Shown one piece after another: positions 26,190 to 35,614 of a stretch of 64,000 nt of DNA. A program made the translations under genes and the position numbers. How positions within the stretch are numbered: position 1 is the first letter of the stretch; every line of letters starts with the position of its first letter. The stretch is from positions 1-64,000 of the forward strand of contig NZ_JANHOH010000011.1 of NCBI RefSeq assembly GCF_024498135.1. The letters are read 5' to 3'. Origin of the DNA: Mucilaginibacter aquariorum. Lineage in GTDB: Bacteria > Bacteroidota > Bacteroidia > Sphingobacteriales > Sphingobacteriaceae. The notes beneath the pieces were generated by a model. It worked only from the letters and a program-made list of their open reading frames with translations, was not told where the DNA came from and did not search any database.

Positions 26190-27368
26190 TCAAGAAGCCT
26201 GTACTACCCGCCTGTGCGTTTTGTGATGCACAGCGCCACGTACTTTTGTCGCCTTCGACTTTGCCTTTTTACGTTTCCCCAACCAGATGATAAAGCCGGT
26301 AATTGGCAAACTAGCGCAAATTAAACTGGCTAAAAACGCGATGATCTTGGTGGTTAATCCACCTATCTGCCCTACGTGGATATCATAGTTCATCTCGATC
26401 AGTTTAAGGCCAGGGCTCTTTTTATCGTATATGTATGATTTTAGCAGCTTGCCGTTGTATTTGTCAAACTCGAAACCAGTAGCATGCGAATAATGCATCG
26501 ATTTGGCGTAAGCCCCCACACCAATTGCGCCGGATAAAGCAGGATCATTGTGGATCAAAAACATTTGTGCTTCCGGGGCTTGCTGCCTGGCGTGCGCGAA
26601 TGCAATATCAACAACCGGCTGTTTTGCAAGTCCGGCCCTTTTCAACGAATCTGATTTAGGTTCCGTTACTTCCTCATCATAAGTAATATCTCTGCCAATA
26701 TTAGCGGCATCATAAATGGCTTTGCTTACCGGCTTAAACGCTATTGCCAGTCCGCTTATAGCTAATATGATGGCAATTGACGTTGCGTAAAAACCAAGAA
26801 CATTATGCAGGTCATAGTTAACCCTTCGCCAGCGGCCACCCCATTTAATGGTGAAGCTGCGTTTGCGGTCGCTTTTGCGTTTGGGCCACCAAAGAATAAG
26901 CCCGGTAACCATGATCGCCATAAAAATGATAACCGCTACGCCTACTACCCACTTACCAATGGCAGGCGGCAGTAACAGGTACAGGTGAATGTATTCTACT
27001 ACTATAAAAAAGTTTGTTTCCAGCTTTTCGTGGTAGGTGATCTGGGCGGTGTAAGGGTTTAAATATATAAACTCGAAGCCATCCTTACCCTGGTTGGCGT
27101 ATACTGCGGCAGGGCGACCTTTACCAAAATAGTAAATAAAATCGGGCGATGCATTTGGATACGCCGTTTTTACTGCTGATATTAATTCTGATGGTTGCTT
27201 GTAGGGGGCACTTTGTACCGTTACATGGCGATGGTCATGTATAGCGTCCTGTATCTCGTCCTGAAAGCAAAAAATGCAGCCGGTTATACTTACTATAAAC
27301 ACCACAAGCCCGGAGATGAATCCGAGCCAGCGGTGGCAAAAAAGCAGTACTTTTTTAAATGGTGTCAT
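26190..27368 (-). CDS. PepSY-associated transmembrane protein (PiuB-like), siderophore iron reductase type
   Basis: The 392-residue inner-membrane protein has four main helices: about 13-35, 140-165, 195-215 and 345-368. It shows the PepSY_TM layout, with HRWLGFISGLVVFIVSITG at the N-terminus and HNVLGFYATSIAIILAISG in the middle; the histidines could bind haem. Such proteins reduce or release iron from siderophores after import. It begins three bases after the stop of the TonB receptor gene, so the two form an operon. Confidence 0.88.
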   Translation of the reverse strand: MTPFKKVLLFCHRWLGFISGLVVFIVSITGCIFCFQDEIQDAIHDHRHVTVQSAPYKQPSELISAVKTAYPNASPDFIYYFGKGRPAAVYANQGKDGFEFIYLNPYTAQITYHEKLETNFFIVVEYIHLYLLLPPAIGKWVVGVAVIIFMAIMVTGLILWWPKRKSDRKRSFTIKWGGRWRRVNYDLHNVLGFYATSIAIILAISGLAIAFKPVSKAIYDAANIGRDITYDEEVTEPKSDSLKRAGLAKQPVVDIAFAHARQQAPEAQMFLIHNDPALSGAIGVGAYAKSMHYSHATGFEFDKYNGKLLKSYIYDKKSPGLKLIEMNYDIHVGQIGGLTTKIIAFLASLICASLPITGFIIWLGKRKKAKSKATKVRGAVHHKTHRRVVQAS

Positions 27369-27370
27369 AC

Positions 27371-29824
27371 TTATAATTTATAAGACGCGCTCAAAACAAA
27401 CTGACGTAACCTTTGCGGGTTAATAGTTGTGTAACCGGTATAATAATGTTTGTCGGTTAGGTTATTGCCGCTCAACCCTAAGCGGTATTTAGGCCTGTCT
27501 AAATACACCGATGCATTTAATAAGGTATATGATGGCAGTTCAAAAGTGCCCTCGCTTACGCTGTTTATTATTTTGTTGTTGCTGGCATAGTTACCACCAA
27601 CACCAACGCCCAAGCCTTTAATCAGGCTTTGTGGTAAACGATAGCTTATATAAACATTAGCTAAATAAGGCGAACCGGCCGTGTTTGGGCGTAAGCCTTG
27701 TACGTTGGCACCTGCCTTGGTATATTTAGAATCGTTGTAAGAGAAACCGGCTATAATATTAACAGCAGAAACTGGGGTGGCAATAATTTCGGCTTCGAAA
27801 CCCTTGCTTTGTTGCGTTCCATCCTGAACCTTGAAAACATTTGAACCCGGTACATTGCGGATTACATTGGTTAGGTTAATACGATAATAGCTTAACGTAC
27901 CATTTAATTTACCGTTAAACAGCTCCGCTTTAACGCCGCCCTCTATCTGGGTTGCATTTTGTATTTTAGGTGTAACAGGCTGGTTGTTTTCGCCTATAAA
28001 AACCTGGGTGTTCTGGAAGCCATTTTGGAAGTTAGCGAATAACGAAAGGGCTTCTTTTATTGGCTGATAGATCAAACCAAACTTTGGCGAAAAGGCTGTC
28101 TGGCTGTATGGTTTGCCCGATTGTGTACCGTCAACGTTGTAGGTGCCTTTGTTTTCAAAACGATCTACACGTAAACCTACAGAAGCTATTAATCTATCGG
28201 TTAAATTAACAACATCAGAAAGATAGGTGCTGTAAGTGTTGGTTTTATAGATGTATGGGAAAGGTGTACCCGGATCCATTGCATCAACCAGTTGCTTGTT
28301 GAAATTGCCATAATCAAAGTTTGGATCATTGATAGGGGCGTAGCCATATTGGTGATCAAGGTAGATCTGGTGCGAGTTTTGGCGTTGAAAATCTAAACCA
28401 AAAACAAAGCGGTTACGAACCGATCCAATATTAAAATCGCCGTTTATGTTTTCCTGAATTTCAATAGCGCCAAGTTTACTGTTAGCGGTAGATTGATCGT
28501 TACGTAATATGTAGTTTCCTTGTCCCGGCAAATCTGGTGCATTATATGGGGCACCCATAGCTATTTCATCAGTTATTAAGTAATAATAAGGGCTTGGGCC
28601 GTTAGAAAAACTGTTTGATGATGAAAATACGGTTTGGGAAGTAAACTTATCAGATATTTTATATTTGGCCTGTGCAAAATAGTTTAAGCTTCGCGAATAA
28701 GAAGTTACATCATCATTTGAATAGGCCTGATTGTAATCTATTTTTAACTGATTGGCATTGGTAACGCCTAAGTCTTTCGGCGTTGAGTAAAAGAAGAAGA
28801 ATGGTTTAGCCGAGCCGCGACCATAAAACATCTCGGCGTCGAACAAGAAGGATAACCTGTCGTTTGCTTTTATAGATAAGCTTGGTGCAACGGCATAAGT
28901 GCGGCTCATGCCATTATTTTGAAAGCTGCCCTCGTAATTGTAAGCCGCATTTAAACGGAACGCAACTTTTGAACCAAGCGGGGTGTTCAAATCAACAGTG
29001 GTACGGTTAAGGTTATAACTACCTACGGTTTCGCCTATTTCAAGGCCAAAGGTTTCGTATGGCTTTTTGGTAACCCTGTTTATTAAACCACCAAATGAGG
29101 TTAAAGTACTACCAAACAATGTTGCAGAAGGGCCTTTTATAACTTCGATCTTTTCTACGTTAACCGCATCGATAGAGTTGGTAACTAAACCGGCAACACC
29201 GTTGCGCACAAGCGCCTGGGTAACAAAGCCACGTAAAGTAAAATAGCCGCCACCATCGCCTGCACGGCCTGTGGCATCCCATAGCTTTTGTATACCCGGA
29301 GAGTTTCTAAGGGCTTCATCAACCGTAAATATTTGTTGCTCTTTAATAAGCTCGTTAGTAATAGTGGTATAGCTTTGCGCGTTCTCCAGATTGTCCAAAG
29401 GTATCTTACCTACATCTGTACTTACTTTACTTGTAAAGCGGTTTGCCCTGTTAGCAATAACATTTACTTCGGTTAACTGCGATAGGCTTGCATTAACGGT
29501 TATTGCCGGGACGGTAACCGTTTCGCCGGCCTTTACTACAACGGGTACTTCAACATGATCAACACCTACGTATGAAATAACCAATTTGTATGATCCGGCA
29601 GGGGCCCTGAAAGAAAACTCGCCGTTAGATTTTGTGATGGTGCCGTAGCCTGTTCCTTCCAAACCTATAGAAACGTTATCGGCAGGTTCGTTTTTAGCGG
29701 TAACAACTTTACCGGTTACCGTGCCTTTTGCCTTTTGGGCATATAAATGAGTAGGGTTTATAAATGTAAACAGCACCAAAATGGCTGTAAATAGATAAAA
29801 GGTATAGGGTTGTAATCTCTTCAT
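27371..29824 (-). CDS. TonB-dependent siderophore receptor with N-terminal carboxypeptidase-like domain
   Basis: The product is an outer-membrane receptor of about 817 residues. A signal peptide ends near LYAQ; a carboxypeptidase-D-regulatory-like domain follows (KGTVTGKVVTAKNEPADNVS to about residue 115). Next comes the plug (IPLDNLENAQSYTTITNELI; SPGIQKLWDATGRAGDGG; VEKIEVIKGPSATLFGS near 220) and the barrel, ending PQRLRQFVLSASYKL. The layout matches FhuA/FpvA-type siderophore receptors. The ATG at 29824 gives a proper signal peptide. Two iron-box-like palindromes flank the promoter and a PepSY gene follows, so ferric-siderophore uptake is likely; the siderophore is unknown. Confidence 0.93.
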   Translation of the reverse strand: MKRLQPYTFYLFTAILVLFTFINPTHLYAQKAKGTVTGKVVTAKNEPADNVSIGLEGTGYGTITKSNGEFSFRAPAGSYKLVISYVGVDHVEVPVVVKAGETVTVPAITVNASLSQLTEVNVIANRANRFTSKVSTDVGKIPLDNLENAQSYTTITNELIKEQQIFTVDEALRNSPGIQKLWDATGRAGDGGGYFTLRGFVTQALVRNGVAGLVTNSIDAVNVEKIEVIKGPSATLFGSTLTSFGGLINRVTKKPYETFGLEIGETVGSYNLNRTTVDLNTPLGSKVAFRLNAAYNYEGSFQNNGMSRTYAVAPSLSIKANDRLSFLFDAEMFYGRGSAKPFFFFYSTPKDLGVTNANQLKIDYNQAYSNDDVTSYSRSLNYFAQAKYKISDKFTSQTVFSSSNSFSNGPSPYYYLITDEIAMGAPYNAPDLPGQGNYILRNDQSTANSKLGAIEIQENINGDFNIGSVRNRFVFGLDFQRQNSHQIYLDHQYGYAPINDPNFDYGNFNKQLVDAMDPGTPFPYIYKTNTYSTYLSDVVNLTDRLIASVGLRVDRFENKGTYNVDGTQSGKPYSQTAFSPKFGLIYQPIKEALSLFANFQNGFQNTQVFIGENNQPVTPKIQNATQIEGGVKAELFNGKLNGTLSYYRINLTNVIRNVPGSNVFKVQDGTQQSKGFEAEIIATPVSAVNIIAGFSYNDSKYTKAGANVQGLRPNTAGSPYLANVYISYRLPQSLIKGLGVGVGGNYASNNKIINSVSEGTFELPSYTLLNASVYLDRPKYRLGLSGNNLTDKHYYTGYTTINPQRLRQFVLSASYKL

Positions 29825-29825
29825 C

Positions 29826-29848
29826 TTATTAAGACTAATTATAAATAA
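29826..29848. promoter_or_regulatory. Iron-box-like palindrome 1 at the siderophore receptor gene
   Basis: This 23-bp site (begins TTATTAAGAC, ends AATTATAAATAA) lies directly upstream of the receptor ATG and covers the predicted transcription start. It matches site 2 at 29885-29907 at 20 of 23 positions. Regulator identity is inferred from position and target. Confidence 0.55.
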
Positions 29849-29852
29849 TGGC

Positions 29853-29883
29853 CAAAAGTAAGTCATGTAATTGTCTTATACAA
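29853..29883 (-). promoter_or_regulatory. Promoter of the siderophore receptor operon
   Basis: On the minus strand TTG (29883-29881), a 20-base spacer and TACTTTTG (29860-29853) match the Bacteroidota promoter consensus. The leader would be about 20 bases. Confidence 0.65.
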
Positions 29884-29884
29884 C

Positions 29885-29907
29885 TTATTTAGAATAATTA
29901 TAAACAA
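29885..29907. promoter_or_regulatory. Iron-box-like palindrome 2 at the siderophore receptor gene
   Basis: The site begins TTATTTAGAAT and ends AATTATAAACAA, abutting the -33 TTG of the receptor promoter on its upstream side. It also lies upstream of the divergent nucleotidase gene, which might be affected too. Compare 8998-9020. Confidence 0.55.
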
Positions 29908-29926
29908 GTAGCTGATTTAAAGCGAT

Positions 29927-29934
29927 TATATTTG
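29927..29934 (+). promoter_or_regulatory. -7 box of the nucleotidase gene
   Basis: TATATTTG matches TAnnTTTG and ends 17 bases before the ATG at 29952. Confidence 0.45.
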
Positions 29935-29951
29935 TGTATTAATGACACTAT

Positions 29952-30476
29952 ATGAAAAGAATAGCTATTGATATGGATGAAGTTATCGCGGATGCCAACT
30001 ACCGTTTTGCGGAATGGTATACACGCGATCATGGCATCGAATTTTCTCACGAACAACTCAACTCCAAAAGGTTTTCGGAACTATTGCCAGATGACCACAA
30101 GTACCTGATAAAGGAATATGTGTATCATGACGACTTTTTTAAAGACCTGGAAATTATCCCGGGCTGCCAGGAAGTGATCAAAGATCTGTATGAAAAATAT
30201 GAGATATTTATTACCACCGCGGCTATGGAGTTCCCCAACTCTTTTTTGCCAAAACTGGAATGGATGGGCAAACACTTCCCCTACATCTCGTGGACCAACA
30301 TCGTTTTTTGCGGGGATAAAAGCATCATTAATGCCGATTACCTGATAGATGATAATGTGAAGCATTTTAAACGTTTTGTTGGGCAGGGGATTTTATTTAC
30401 AGCACCGCATAACCGCGATGTGGAATGGGATGTACGCGTAAACTCCTGGGAAGATATACGTAAGATGCTGCTATAG
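29952..30476 (+). CDS. 5'(3')-deoxyribonucleotidase-like HAD phosphatase
   Basis: The 174-residue cytosolic protein belongs to the NT5C family of HAD phosphatases, which remove phosphate from (deoxy)nucleoside monophosphates. HAD motif I is IDMDEVIAD (about residues 5-13), motif II ITTAAME near 95, and the motif IV region DYLIDDNVKHF near 134-144. Motif I has Asp-x-Asp-x-Val as in NT5C proteins. It diverges from the siderophore receptor and is followed by convergent ruvC. Confidence 0.85.
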   Translation: MKRIAIDMDEVIADANYRFAEWYTRDHGIEFSHEQLNSKRFSELLPDDHKYLIKEYVYHDDFFKDLEIIPGCQEVIKDLYEKYEIFITTAAMEFPNSFLPKLEWMGKHFPYISWTNIVFCGDKSIINADYLIDDNVKHFKRFVGQGILFTAPHNRDVEWDVRVNSWEDIRKMLL

Positions 30477-30481
30477 CGGCA

Positions 30482-31078
30482 TTATTTTTTTGGGATGACG
30501 CTTACCCGGGCGGCATTATCTTTTACAAAAGCCTCCCAGCCCGAGTGGCTTTTTTTACTGGTGACCTTGCCGCCGCGCGATACCTGGATCTTTTGAAACG
30601 AATGGCATACCGCTACCGCTAAACCATCGGTAGCATCTAAAAAATCGGGGGTTTCGCTAAACTTTAGTATGGATTGCAGCATGGCTGCTACCTGCTCTTT
30701 AGTAGCATTACCATTACCGGTGATAGACTGCTTTATTTTACGTGGTGAATATTCGGTTATTATTACATTGCGCGATAGGGCAGCGGCCATACACACACCC
30801 TGCGCACGGCCCAGCTTTAACATTACTTGTATGTTTTTGCCGTAGAAGGGGGCCTCAATAGCCAGGCAATCGGGTTTATAGTTATCAATAAGGGCAACGG
30901 TTTTTTCGAAGATGCGTTGCAGCTTTAGCATGTGGTCGTCAATCTTATCCATTTTAACCACGCCCAGGCTAATCAGTTCAATTTTTGGGCCTTTCTCTAA
31001 TAACAGTCCATAGCCCATAACTGCTGTGCCGGGGTCGATACCTAAAATTATACGCTCTTTGTGATTTGCCTGCTCCAT
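30482..31078 (-). CDS. ruvC: Crossover junction endodeoxyribonuclease RuvC
   Basis: RuvC resolves Holliday junctions with RuvAB. The 198-residue protein carries the acidic catalytic residues in ILGIDPGTAVMGYG (Asp near 15), CLAIEAPFYGKN (Glu near 75) and LDATDGLAVAVCH (Asp pair near 147-150). A basic C-terminal tail (RGGKVTSKKSHSGWEAFVK) extends beyond the core. A TAGTTTTG box ends six bases before the ATG. Confidence 0.95.
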   Translation of the reverse strand: MEQANHKERIILGIDPGTAVMGYGLLLEKGPKIELISLGVVKMDKIDDHMLKLQRIFEKTVALIDNYKPDCLAIEAPFYGKNIQVMLKLGRAQGVCMAAALSRNVIITEYSPRKIKQSITGNGNATKEQVAAMLQSILKFSETPDFLDATDGLAVAVCHSFQKIQVSRGGKVTSKKSHSGWEAFVKDNAARVSVIPKK

Positions 31079-31084
31079 CTGTTA

Positions 31085-31092
31085 CAAAACTA
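31085..31092 (-). promoter_or_regulatory. -7 box of ruvC
   Basis: Read on the minus strand, TAGTTTTG fits TAnnTTTG and ends six bases upstream of the ruvC ATG, implying little or no 5' leader. Confidence 0.45.
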
Positions 31093-31096
31093 ATGT

Positions 31097-31735
31097 TTAG
31101 GCAGTGGTTTTATGCAGAACGCCGATATATTCTTCACGGCTTATCATCCGGGCGCCCATACTTTCTAAATGTTCGGTGTAAACCTGGCAGTCTATTAGTT
31201 TGTATCTGCCGGTATTACAAAGCCAGATCAGCGCGGTTTTAGAGGCGTTGCTTACCCTGCTAAACATGCTTTCGCCACAAAATACATCGCCGGTGTGTAC
31301 GCCATATAAACCGCCCACAAGCCTGTCATCCTGCCAAACCTCAACAGAATGCGCATGGCCTTCGCTATGCAACTTTGCATAGGCTGCTTTCATATCATCA
31401 GTGATCCATGTGCCATCCTGCCCTTCGCGTTGTATGGATGAGCATGCGGCTACCACATCGTTAAAACAAGTATTTGTAGTAACCCTGAAAGGCTCAGATC
31501 TGAGTACCCGCTTCATGGATTTTGAAATTTTTAGTTCCTGCGGATACAGCACAAACCTTTCGTGCGGCGAATACCACAGAATGGGTTCATCATCGCTGTA
31601 CCATGGAAAAATCCCATTTTGATAGGCCAGAAGCAAACGGTCGGTAGATAGGTCGCCGCCTATCGCTAAAAGGCCATCCTCTTCTGCCAGTTCGGGGGCA
31701 GGGAATAGCAACCGTTCATCAAGCCTGAATATCAT
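31097..31735 (-). CDS. aat: Leucyl/phenylalanyl-tRNA--protein transferase
   Basis: Aat adds Leu or Phe to the N-terminus of proteins with basic N-terminal residues, marking them for ClpS/ClpAP degradation. The 212-residue protein has the family motifs GLLAIGGDLSTDRLLLAY, GIFPWYSDDEPILWYSPHER, SVEVWQDDRLVGGLYGV and GESMFSRVSNASKTAL. Size and motif order are complete. A TAAATTTG box lies five bases upstream of the ATG. Confidence 0.95.
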   Translation of the reverse strand: MIFRLDERLLFPAPELAEEDGLLAIGGDLSTDRLLLAYQNGIFPWYSDDEPILWYSPHERFVLYPQELKISKSMKRVLRSEPFRVTTNTCFNDVVAACSSIQREGQDGTWITDDMKAAYAKLHSEGHAHSVEVWQDDRLVGGLYGVHTGDVFCGESMFSRVSNASKTALIWLCNTGRYKLIDCQVYTEHLESMGARMISREEYIGVLHKTTA

Positions 31736-31740
31736 TAAGG

Positions 31741-31748
31741 CAAATTTA
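31741..31748 (-). promoter_or_regulatory. -7 box of aat
   Basis: The minus-strand TAAATTTG ends five bases from the aat ATG and overlaps the stop codon of the upstream DUF3857 gene. Confidence 0.4.
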
Positions 31749-33683
31749 CGCCTTGCGGCGTATTATCAGCTTTTTATTTTGGGCTTTAGCTATATTATCC
31801 ATGTATTGCTGCATCTCGTTGTATTTTGCAGCGGGTATAACATGATTGGTTAAATTAAATTTTGTTGTACTTGTCACCTGGTTTTTAGCGGCATCATAAA
31901 CATACTTAATGTCATAGTTGCCATAAGTAAATTTCAGGCTTTGGTTTGCCGGTAAAGTTTCCACCTCAAAACCCGCGGGCAGTATAATGGTGGTTACACA
32001 ATTCTTCATCATCGGCTGATTAAAGTAGTAATCAGTAGTCCTTTTATCAAGTGCAGGCAGCGTAGTTCCCCACAGATCGAACACCCGGGGGCGATAGAAC
32101 TGTTTGTTACCGGCCATTACGTCGCAAAACTTATCATATTCAATATCAAGGCTAACTTCCTTAATGCCATCTTTATCAATTAAGGGTTTGTAATCTAACA
32201 TGGATGGTTGCTTCATGTTAAGCATGCGAATTAGGTATTCCTTTTGCTCGTCAGCTTTTAAGGTTGCCAGGCCTATATAATCATCGCGATATTCACCAGT
32301 GCTTAAAATTTTCACCTGTGCTTTGGCGCCGCCATCGGCACTTAATATTACCTGTACCTCGCTATTAAACTGGTTATCTTCTGCAACGCTTTTTGGGGTG
32401 TTTACCAATTTCCCGCCATCTTCGGTAACTAATAACGCGCGCCTGTTCTCGGTGAAAGGACTAAGTTTACCAAAGGCATTTGTATTGCTGGTACATTCCA
32501 GCCAGGTGGTATCACCTTTTAACGGAACGCAAAGTATGGCGTGGTTAAATGAATTTCGGGCGAAGCCTGGTTCTGCAGGCTCAGCATTGGCGCCGGCGTT
32601 TATAACGGCGTAATTTGCAGGGATATCTACAGCCTTTAGTAAGGCGTACATATAGTTTGACAAGGCTTTACAGTCGCCGTATTTTTTCTGGTCTACAAAG
32701 TCGGCGGTAAAGGGTTTCATGCCGCCAATGCCTAATTGCACGCTTACATAACGCATGCTTTGCTGCATATATTCATATAAAAACTTCACTTTCTCTTTAT
32801 CCGTTTTTATACCCGCTGTCATTTTTTTGATCTCTTCGGCCCTTTGAGGGGTAAGGGTGCATACATCGGCGTTTAGGCCCTGTATCCATTTGCCAAAAGT
32901 TTGCCAGGTACTAAAATCGCCGTCGAGGCCGTAAAACTCAAACTTGTTGGCTGCAAAATAGATCCGTGGTAATACCCGCCATGATTTGGCCCCGCTTTCA
33001 AGCTTAATGGCCTTCAGGTTTGATACATGCCATAAATAGGTATCGGTTTTATTATCGGTACTTGCCTTTGGCTTAACTGCGGTGTTTTTATTCAGATACC
33101 TAAAGCCGGAGCCTGTTTTAATTGATAAATAGCAATAAGAATCTTGTATAGATTGCTCCGTATCCTGTATATCCCACGAATCGATATTAATGGAACTCCT
33201 ATAATTTGTTTCGTAGGTAACCTCAACAGTTGACGGATAGGTGGCAATGGTATGCCCTATAACCATCAATCGTTCATCGGTTATAATTGAACCACTGGAA
33301 ACCGCCGAACGATCATACATATCGCTTTTACGATATTTCTTTATCATTTCGCCGGCCGCATTATATATGCGCATTTCAAAAGAACCTATCGAATTATATT
33401 TTTTACTGTATCCTAAAACTTCTTGTGCTTCATCGTTACCCTTTTCGTTTAAAATAGTAACTATGGAGTGTTCTTTTACAGAGATATCGCCAGGCCCGTC
33501 TACAGTTATGTTTTTCATTTTATACCTCACAACAGAGTTGGCATCCGTTTTTAAAGAATCGGGAATGCCGGCAGCGGTATAAAGCGCCTTGGGAATGTTC
33601 TCTTCTTGCGCGTAAGATCCGTTCGCAAAAGCAAGTGCCAGCACTATTGTGCACAGCAAGCTTTTTATATTGATGTGTGTCAT
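31746..33683 (-). CDS. Secreted DUF3857 and transglutaminase-like protein
   Basis: The 645-residue precursor has a signal peptide ending at GSYAQ. DUF3857 covers about residues 55-230 (SVKEHSIVTILNEKGND; EVTYETNYRSS) and a transglutaminase-like core about 275-400. The catalytic Cys is in KYGDCKALSNYMYALL and the His in FNHAILCVP; the third position reads WLECTSN, Glu instead of the usual Asp. A C-terminal beta domain follows. Probably periplasmic, processing or cross-linking an unknown peptide. Its start is five bases after the stop of a paralog, so they form an operon. Confidence 0.88.
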   Translation of the reverse strand: MTHINIKSLLCTIVLALAFANGSYAQEENIPKALYTAAGIPDSLKTDANSVVRYKMKNITVDGPGDISVKEHSIVTILNEKGNDEAQEVLGYSKKYNSIGSFEMRIYNAAGEMIKKYRKSDMYDRSAVSSGSIITDERLMVIGHTIATYPSTVEVTYETNYRSSINIDSWDIQDTEQSIQDSYCYLSIKTGSGFRYLNKNTAVKPKASTDNKTDTYLWHVSNLKAIKLESGAKSWRVLPRIYFAANKFEFYGLDGDFSTWQTFGKWIQGLNADVCTLTPQRAEEIKKMTAGIKTDKEKVKFLYEYMQQSMRYVSVQLGIGGMKPFTADFVDQKKYGDCKALSNYMYALLKAVDIPANYAVINAGANAEPAEPGFARNSFNHAILCVPLKGDTTWLECTSNTNAFGKLSPFTENRRALLVTEDGGKLVNTPKSVAEDNQFNSEVQVILSADGGAKAQVKILSTGEYRDDYIGLATLKADEQKEYLIRMLNMKQPSMLDYKPLIDKDGIKEVSLDIEYDKFCDVMAGNKQFYRPRVFDLWGTTLPALDKRTTDYYFNQPMMKNCVTTIILPAGFEVETLPANQSLKFTYGNYDIKYVYDAAKNQVTSTTKFNLTNHVIPAAKYNEMQQYMDNIAKAQNKKLIIRRKA

Positions 33684-33688
33684 TATTA

Positions 33689-35614
33689 TCAGGATTTTTT
33701 TAGCACAATTTGCTCGTTAAGCATTTCGTACATCTTTTTGTAGAATTCGTGGATCTCGGGGTAATCTTCTTTAAAATAAATAGACTTTTTCTGGTCTATG
33801 GTAAAACGAATTACAATTGTGCCTTCCTGTTCAATAGCTATACGCCTAAATGCCATGGTTTTATCAGACATGGTCATGCTTACGCTTTTTGGCAGCACAT
33901 CAACCTTGAATCCGGCAGGTACTTTAAAAGTGCAGTTAATAGAATAGTTGCTACGGTAGCCAAAATCAATATCGGTGTAACGGTTTTCACTTAAAAACGG
34001 GTTGGTTTTAACCGAGCTTAACATGTTTGGGGTAAAATAGATGTAATCGCCATCAGAGCCGGTAAGGTCAAGGTCAAAGGCTACTTTATGCGTTAATGGC
34101 AAAGTGTCTATATCCATGCCATCAAACTTAACCGAAGATATTTTAAGGTTATTATCGTCGTTAACAAGATAATCAATGAATTTTTTTTCGCCGTCTTTTT
34201 TATACTTAGCAACCGCATTTACCCTGTTATAGCCAAAATTGCTTACTTCGGCAGTCCCGGTCATTTTGCCATCGGCCATAATTACGCCGTTTAACATAAC
34301 CACCTGCCTAATCGGTTTTATATTTTGCAGAAAGGTTATATCATATACCTTTTTGTCCTTATCCATATAAAAACCAAAGGAGTTTAAAATATTAGCAGGT
34401 ACCTGATTGTAAATATTGTACTTGTTTGTGGCATCAAGCACGTAATACTTTGCGCTATCAACAGGTACGTATGCTACAGTATTGTTAAACTGATAGTAGT
34501 TTGGATAACCTGGGTTTACACGGCCATTTTTACGCGTGCTGGTAATCATTGGATAAACTTTTACACCTGCTTTTTTTAACAGATGGTATAAGATCATGTT
34601 TATCTCGCCCGAGTTACCTGCCTTTTTATCCCATGCTTTTGATATGCCATCGTCCGAATATTTGCTGTAATATTCGCTCCATTTCATATTGTTTTTAACC
34701 TCATTAAAAAGATAGGCTATCTTTTCGTCATCGGTTTTTAACTCTTTAGCTTTGGCAATAAGCGTTTCCTCACCATTAATTTTATGGTTTAGCTGCCCTC
34801 CAAAATTAACGGCCTCCATCAGCGTTTCGCCAACCTTTGTCCAGGAGTCAGAAAAACTCATCATCCTTTGTCCAATTGGCCTAACAGTCATCAACTGAAA
34901 CAATATGCGCTGGCAATTATCTTCAAGCGAACTCATAAAGGGTTCATCGGGTATTGATGCTACGTTGGCCAGGGCTTTTGTAATTGAGCCATCGCGGTTA
35001 GTTTTATTAACAGCATAAGGCTGATGAACGCTTTCCAGGTTCTTGTAATATAAAATATCCGGGGTGTTGGTTGTTAGCTCGCTATAACGCGTAGGGATGC
35101 TGGTTTGAAAATACCAGTCTGGAAAGTTACCAATGTTGTTGCTCACAATAGAGTACTTATATTCGATTACCGAACCGGGCTTAACATTGGGGAATGAAAA
35201 CACGGTGGCGGTACGGCTCCTGTCAATAGTTTCGGTGAAGATCTGTTTTTTATCAACCTTGACAATCTCTGGAACGCCATTAGTAAGATTAATGGTTTGG
35301 GCTTGTATGCCCGAGATATATTCAGACCTATCGCCGCCATAATATTCTATACGAACGTTTGCATGATCTTTACCATTATCATTAAATATTTTAATGCGTT
35401 TATGTATCTCGGTTACAATATCATAATTGTTATCAAAGTATACATTGCTTTTGTTAAAAAGCACTTCGGCATTGGCACTTTTTTCAAAGTCGCAGGTTTT
35501 CATCTCCAGGTCTGCTATGTCAATTTTTCCGAAAGGTTGTGTGGTTGGTGTTGTTTGTGCGTTAACGGCAGATACAGCCAGGCACAACAAAAGAAGGGTA
35601 ATAGCTTTACGCAT
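33689..35614 (-). CDS. Secreted DUF3857 protein with a degenerate transglutaminase core
   Basis: The 641-residue paralog of the next gene has a signal peptide ending at VNAQ, a DUF3857 domain at about 60-240 and a transglutaminase-like fold at about 280-400. Where the active enzyme has GDCK, this one reads KAGNSGEINMIL (Cys replaced by Ser), and the His position reads FNNTVAYVP (Asn). The Asp region is kept (YVLDATNKY). It is therefore probably non-catalytic, perhaps a partner or binding protein for the co-encoded active paralog. First gene of the pair. Confidence 0.86.
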   Translation of the reverse strand: MRKAITLLLLCLAVSAVNAQTTPTTQPFGKIDIADLEMKTCDFEKSANAEVLFNKSNVYFDNNYDIVTEIHKRIKIFNDNGKDHANVRIEYYGGDRSEYISGIQAQTINLTNGVPEIVKVDKKQIFTETIDRSRTATVFSFPNVKPGSVIEYKYSIVSNNIGNFPDWYFQTSIPTRYSELTTNTPDILYYKNLESVHQPYAVNKTNRDGSITKALANVASIPDEPFMSSLEDNCQRILFQLMTVRPIGQRMMSFSDSWTKVGETLMEAVNFGGQLNHKINGEETLIAKAKELKTDDEKIAYLFNEVKNNMKWSEYYSKYSDDGISKAWDKKAGNSGEINMILYHLLKKAGVKVYPMITSTRKNGRVNPGYPNYYQFNNTVAYVPVDSAKYYVLDATNKYNIYNQVPANILNSFGFYMDKDKKVYDITFLQNIKPIRQVVMLNGVIMADGKMTGTAEVSNFGYNRVNAVAKYKKDGEKKFIDYLVNDDNNLKISSVKFDGMDIDTLPLTHKVAFDLDLTGSDGDYIYFTPNMLSSVKTNPFLSENRYTDIDFGYRSNYSINCTFKVPAGFKVDVLPKSVSMTMSDKTMAFRRIAIEQEGTIVIRFTIDQKKSIYFKEDYPEIHEFYKKMYEMLNEQIVLKKS

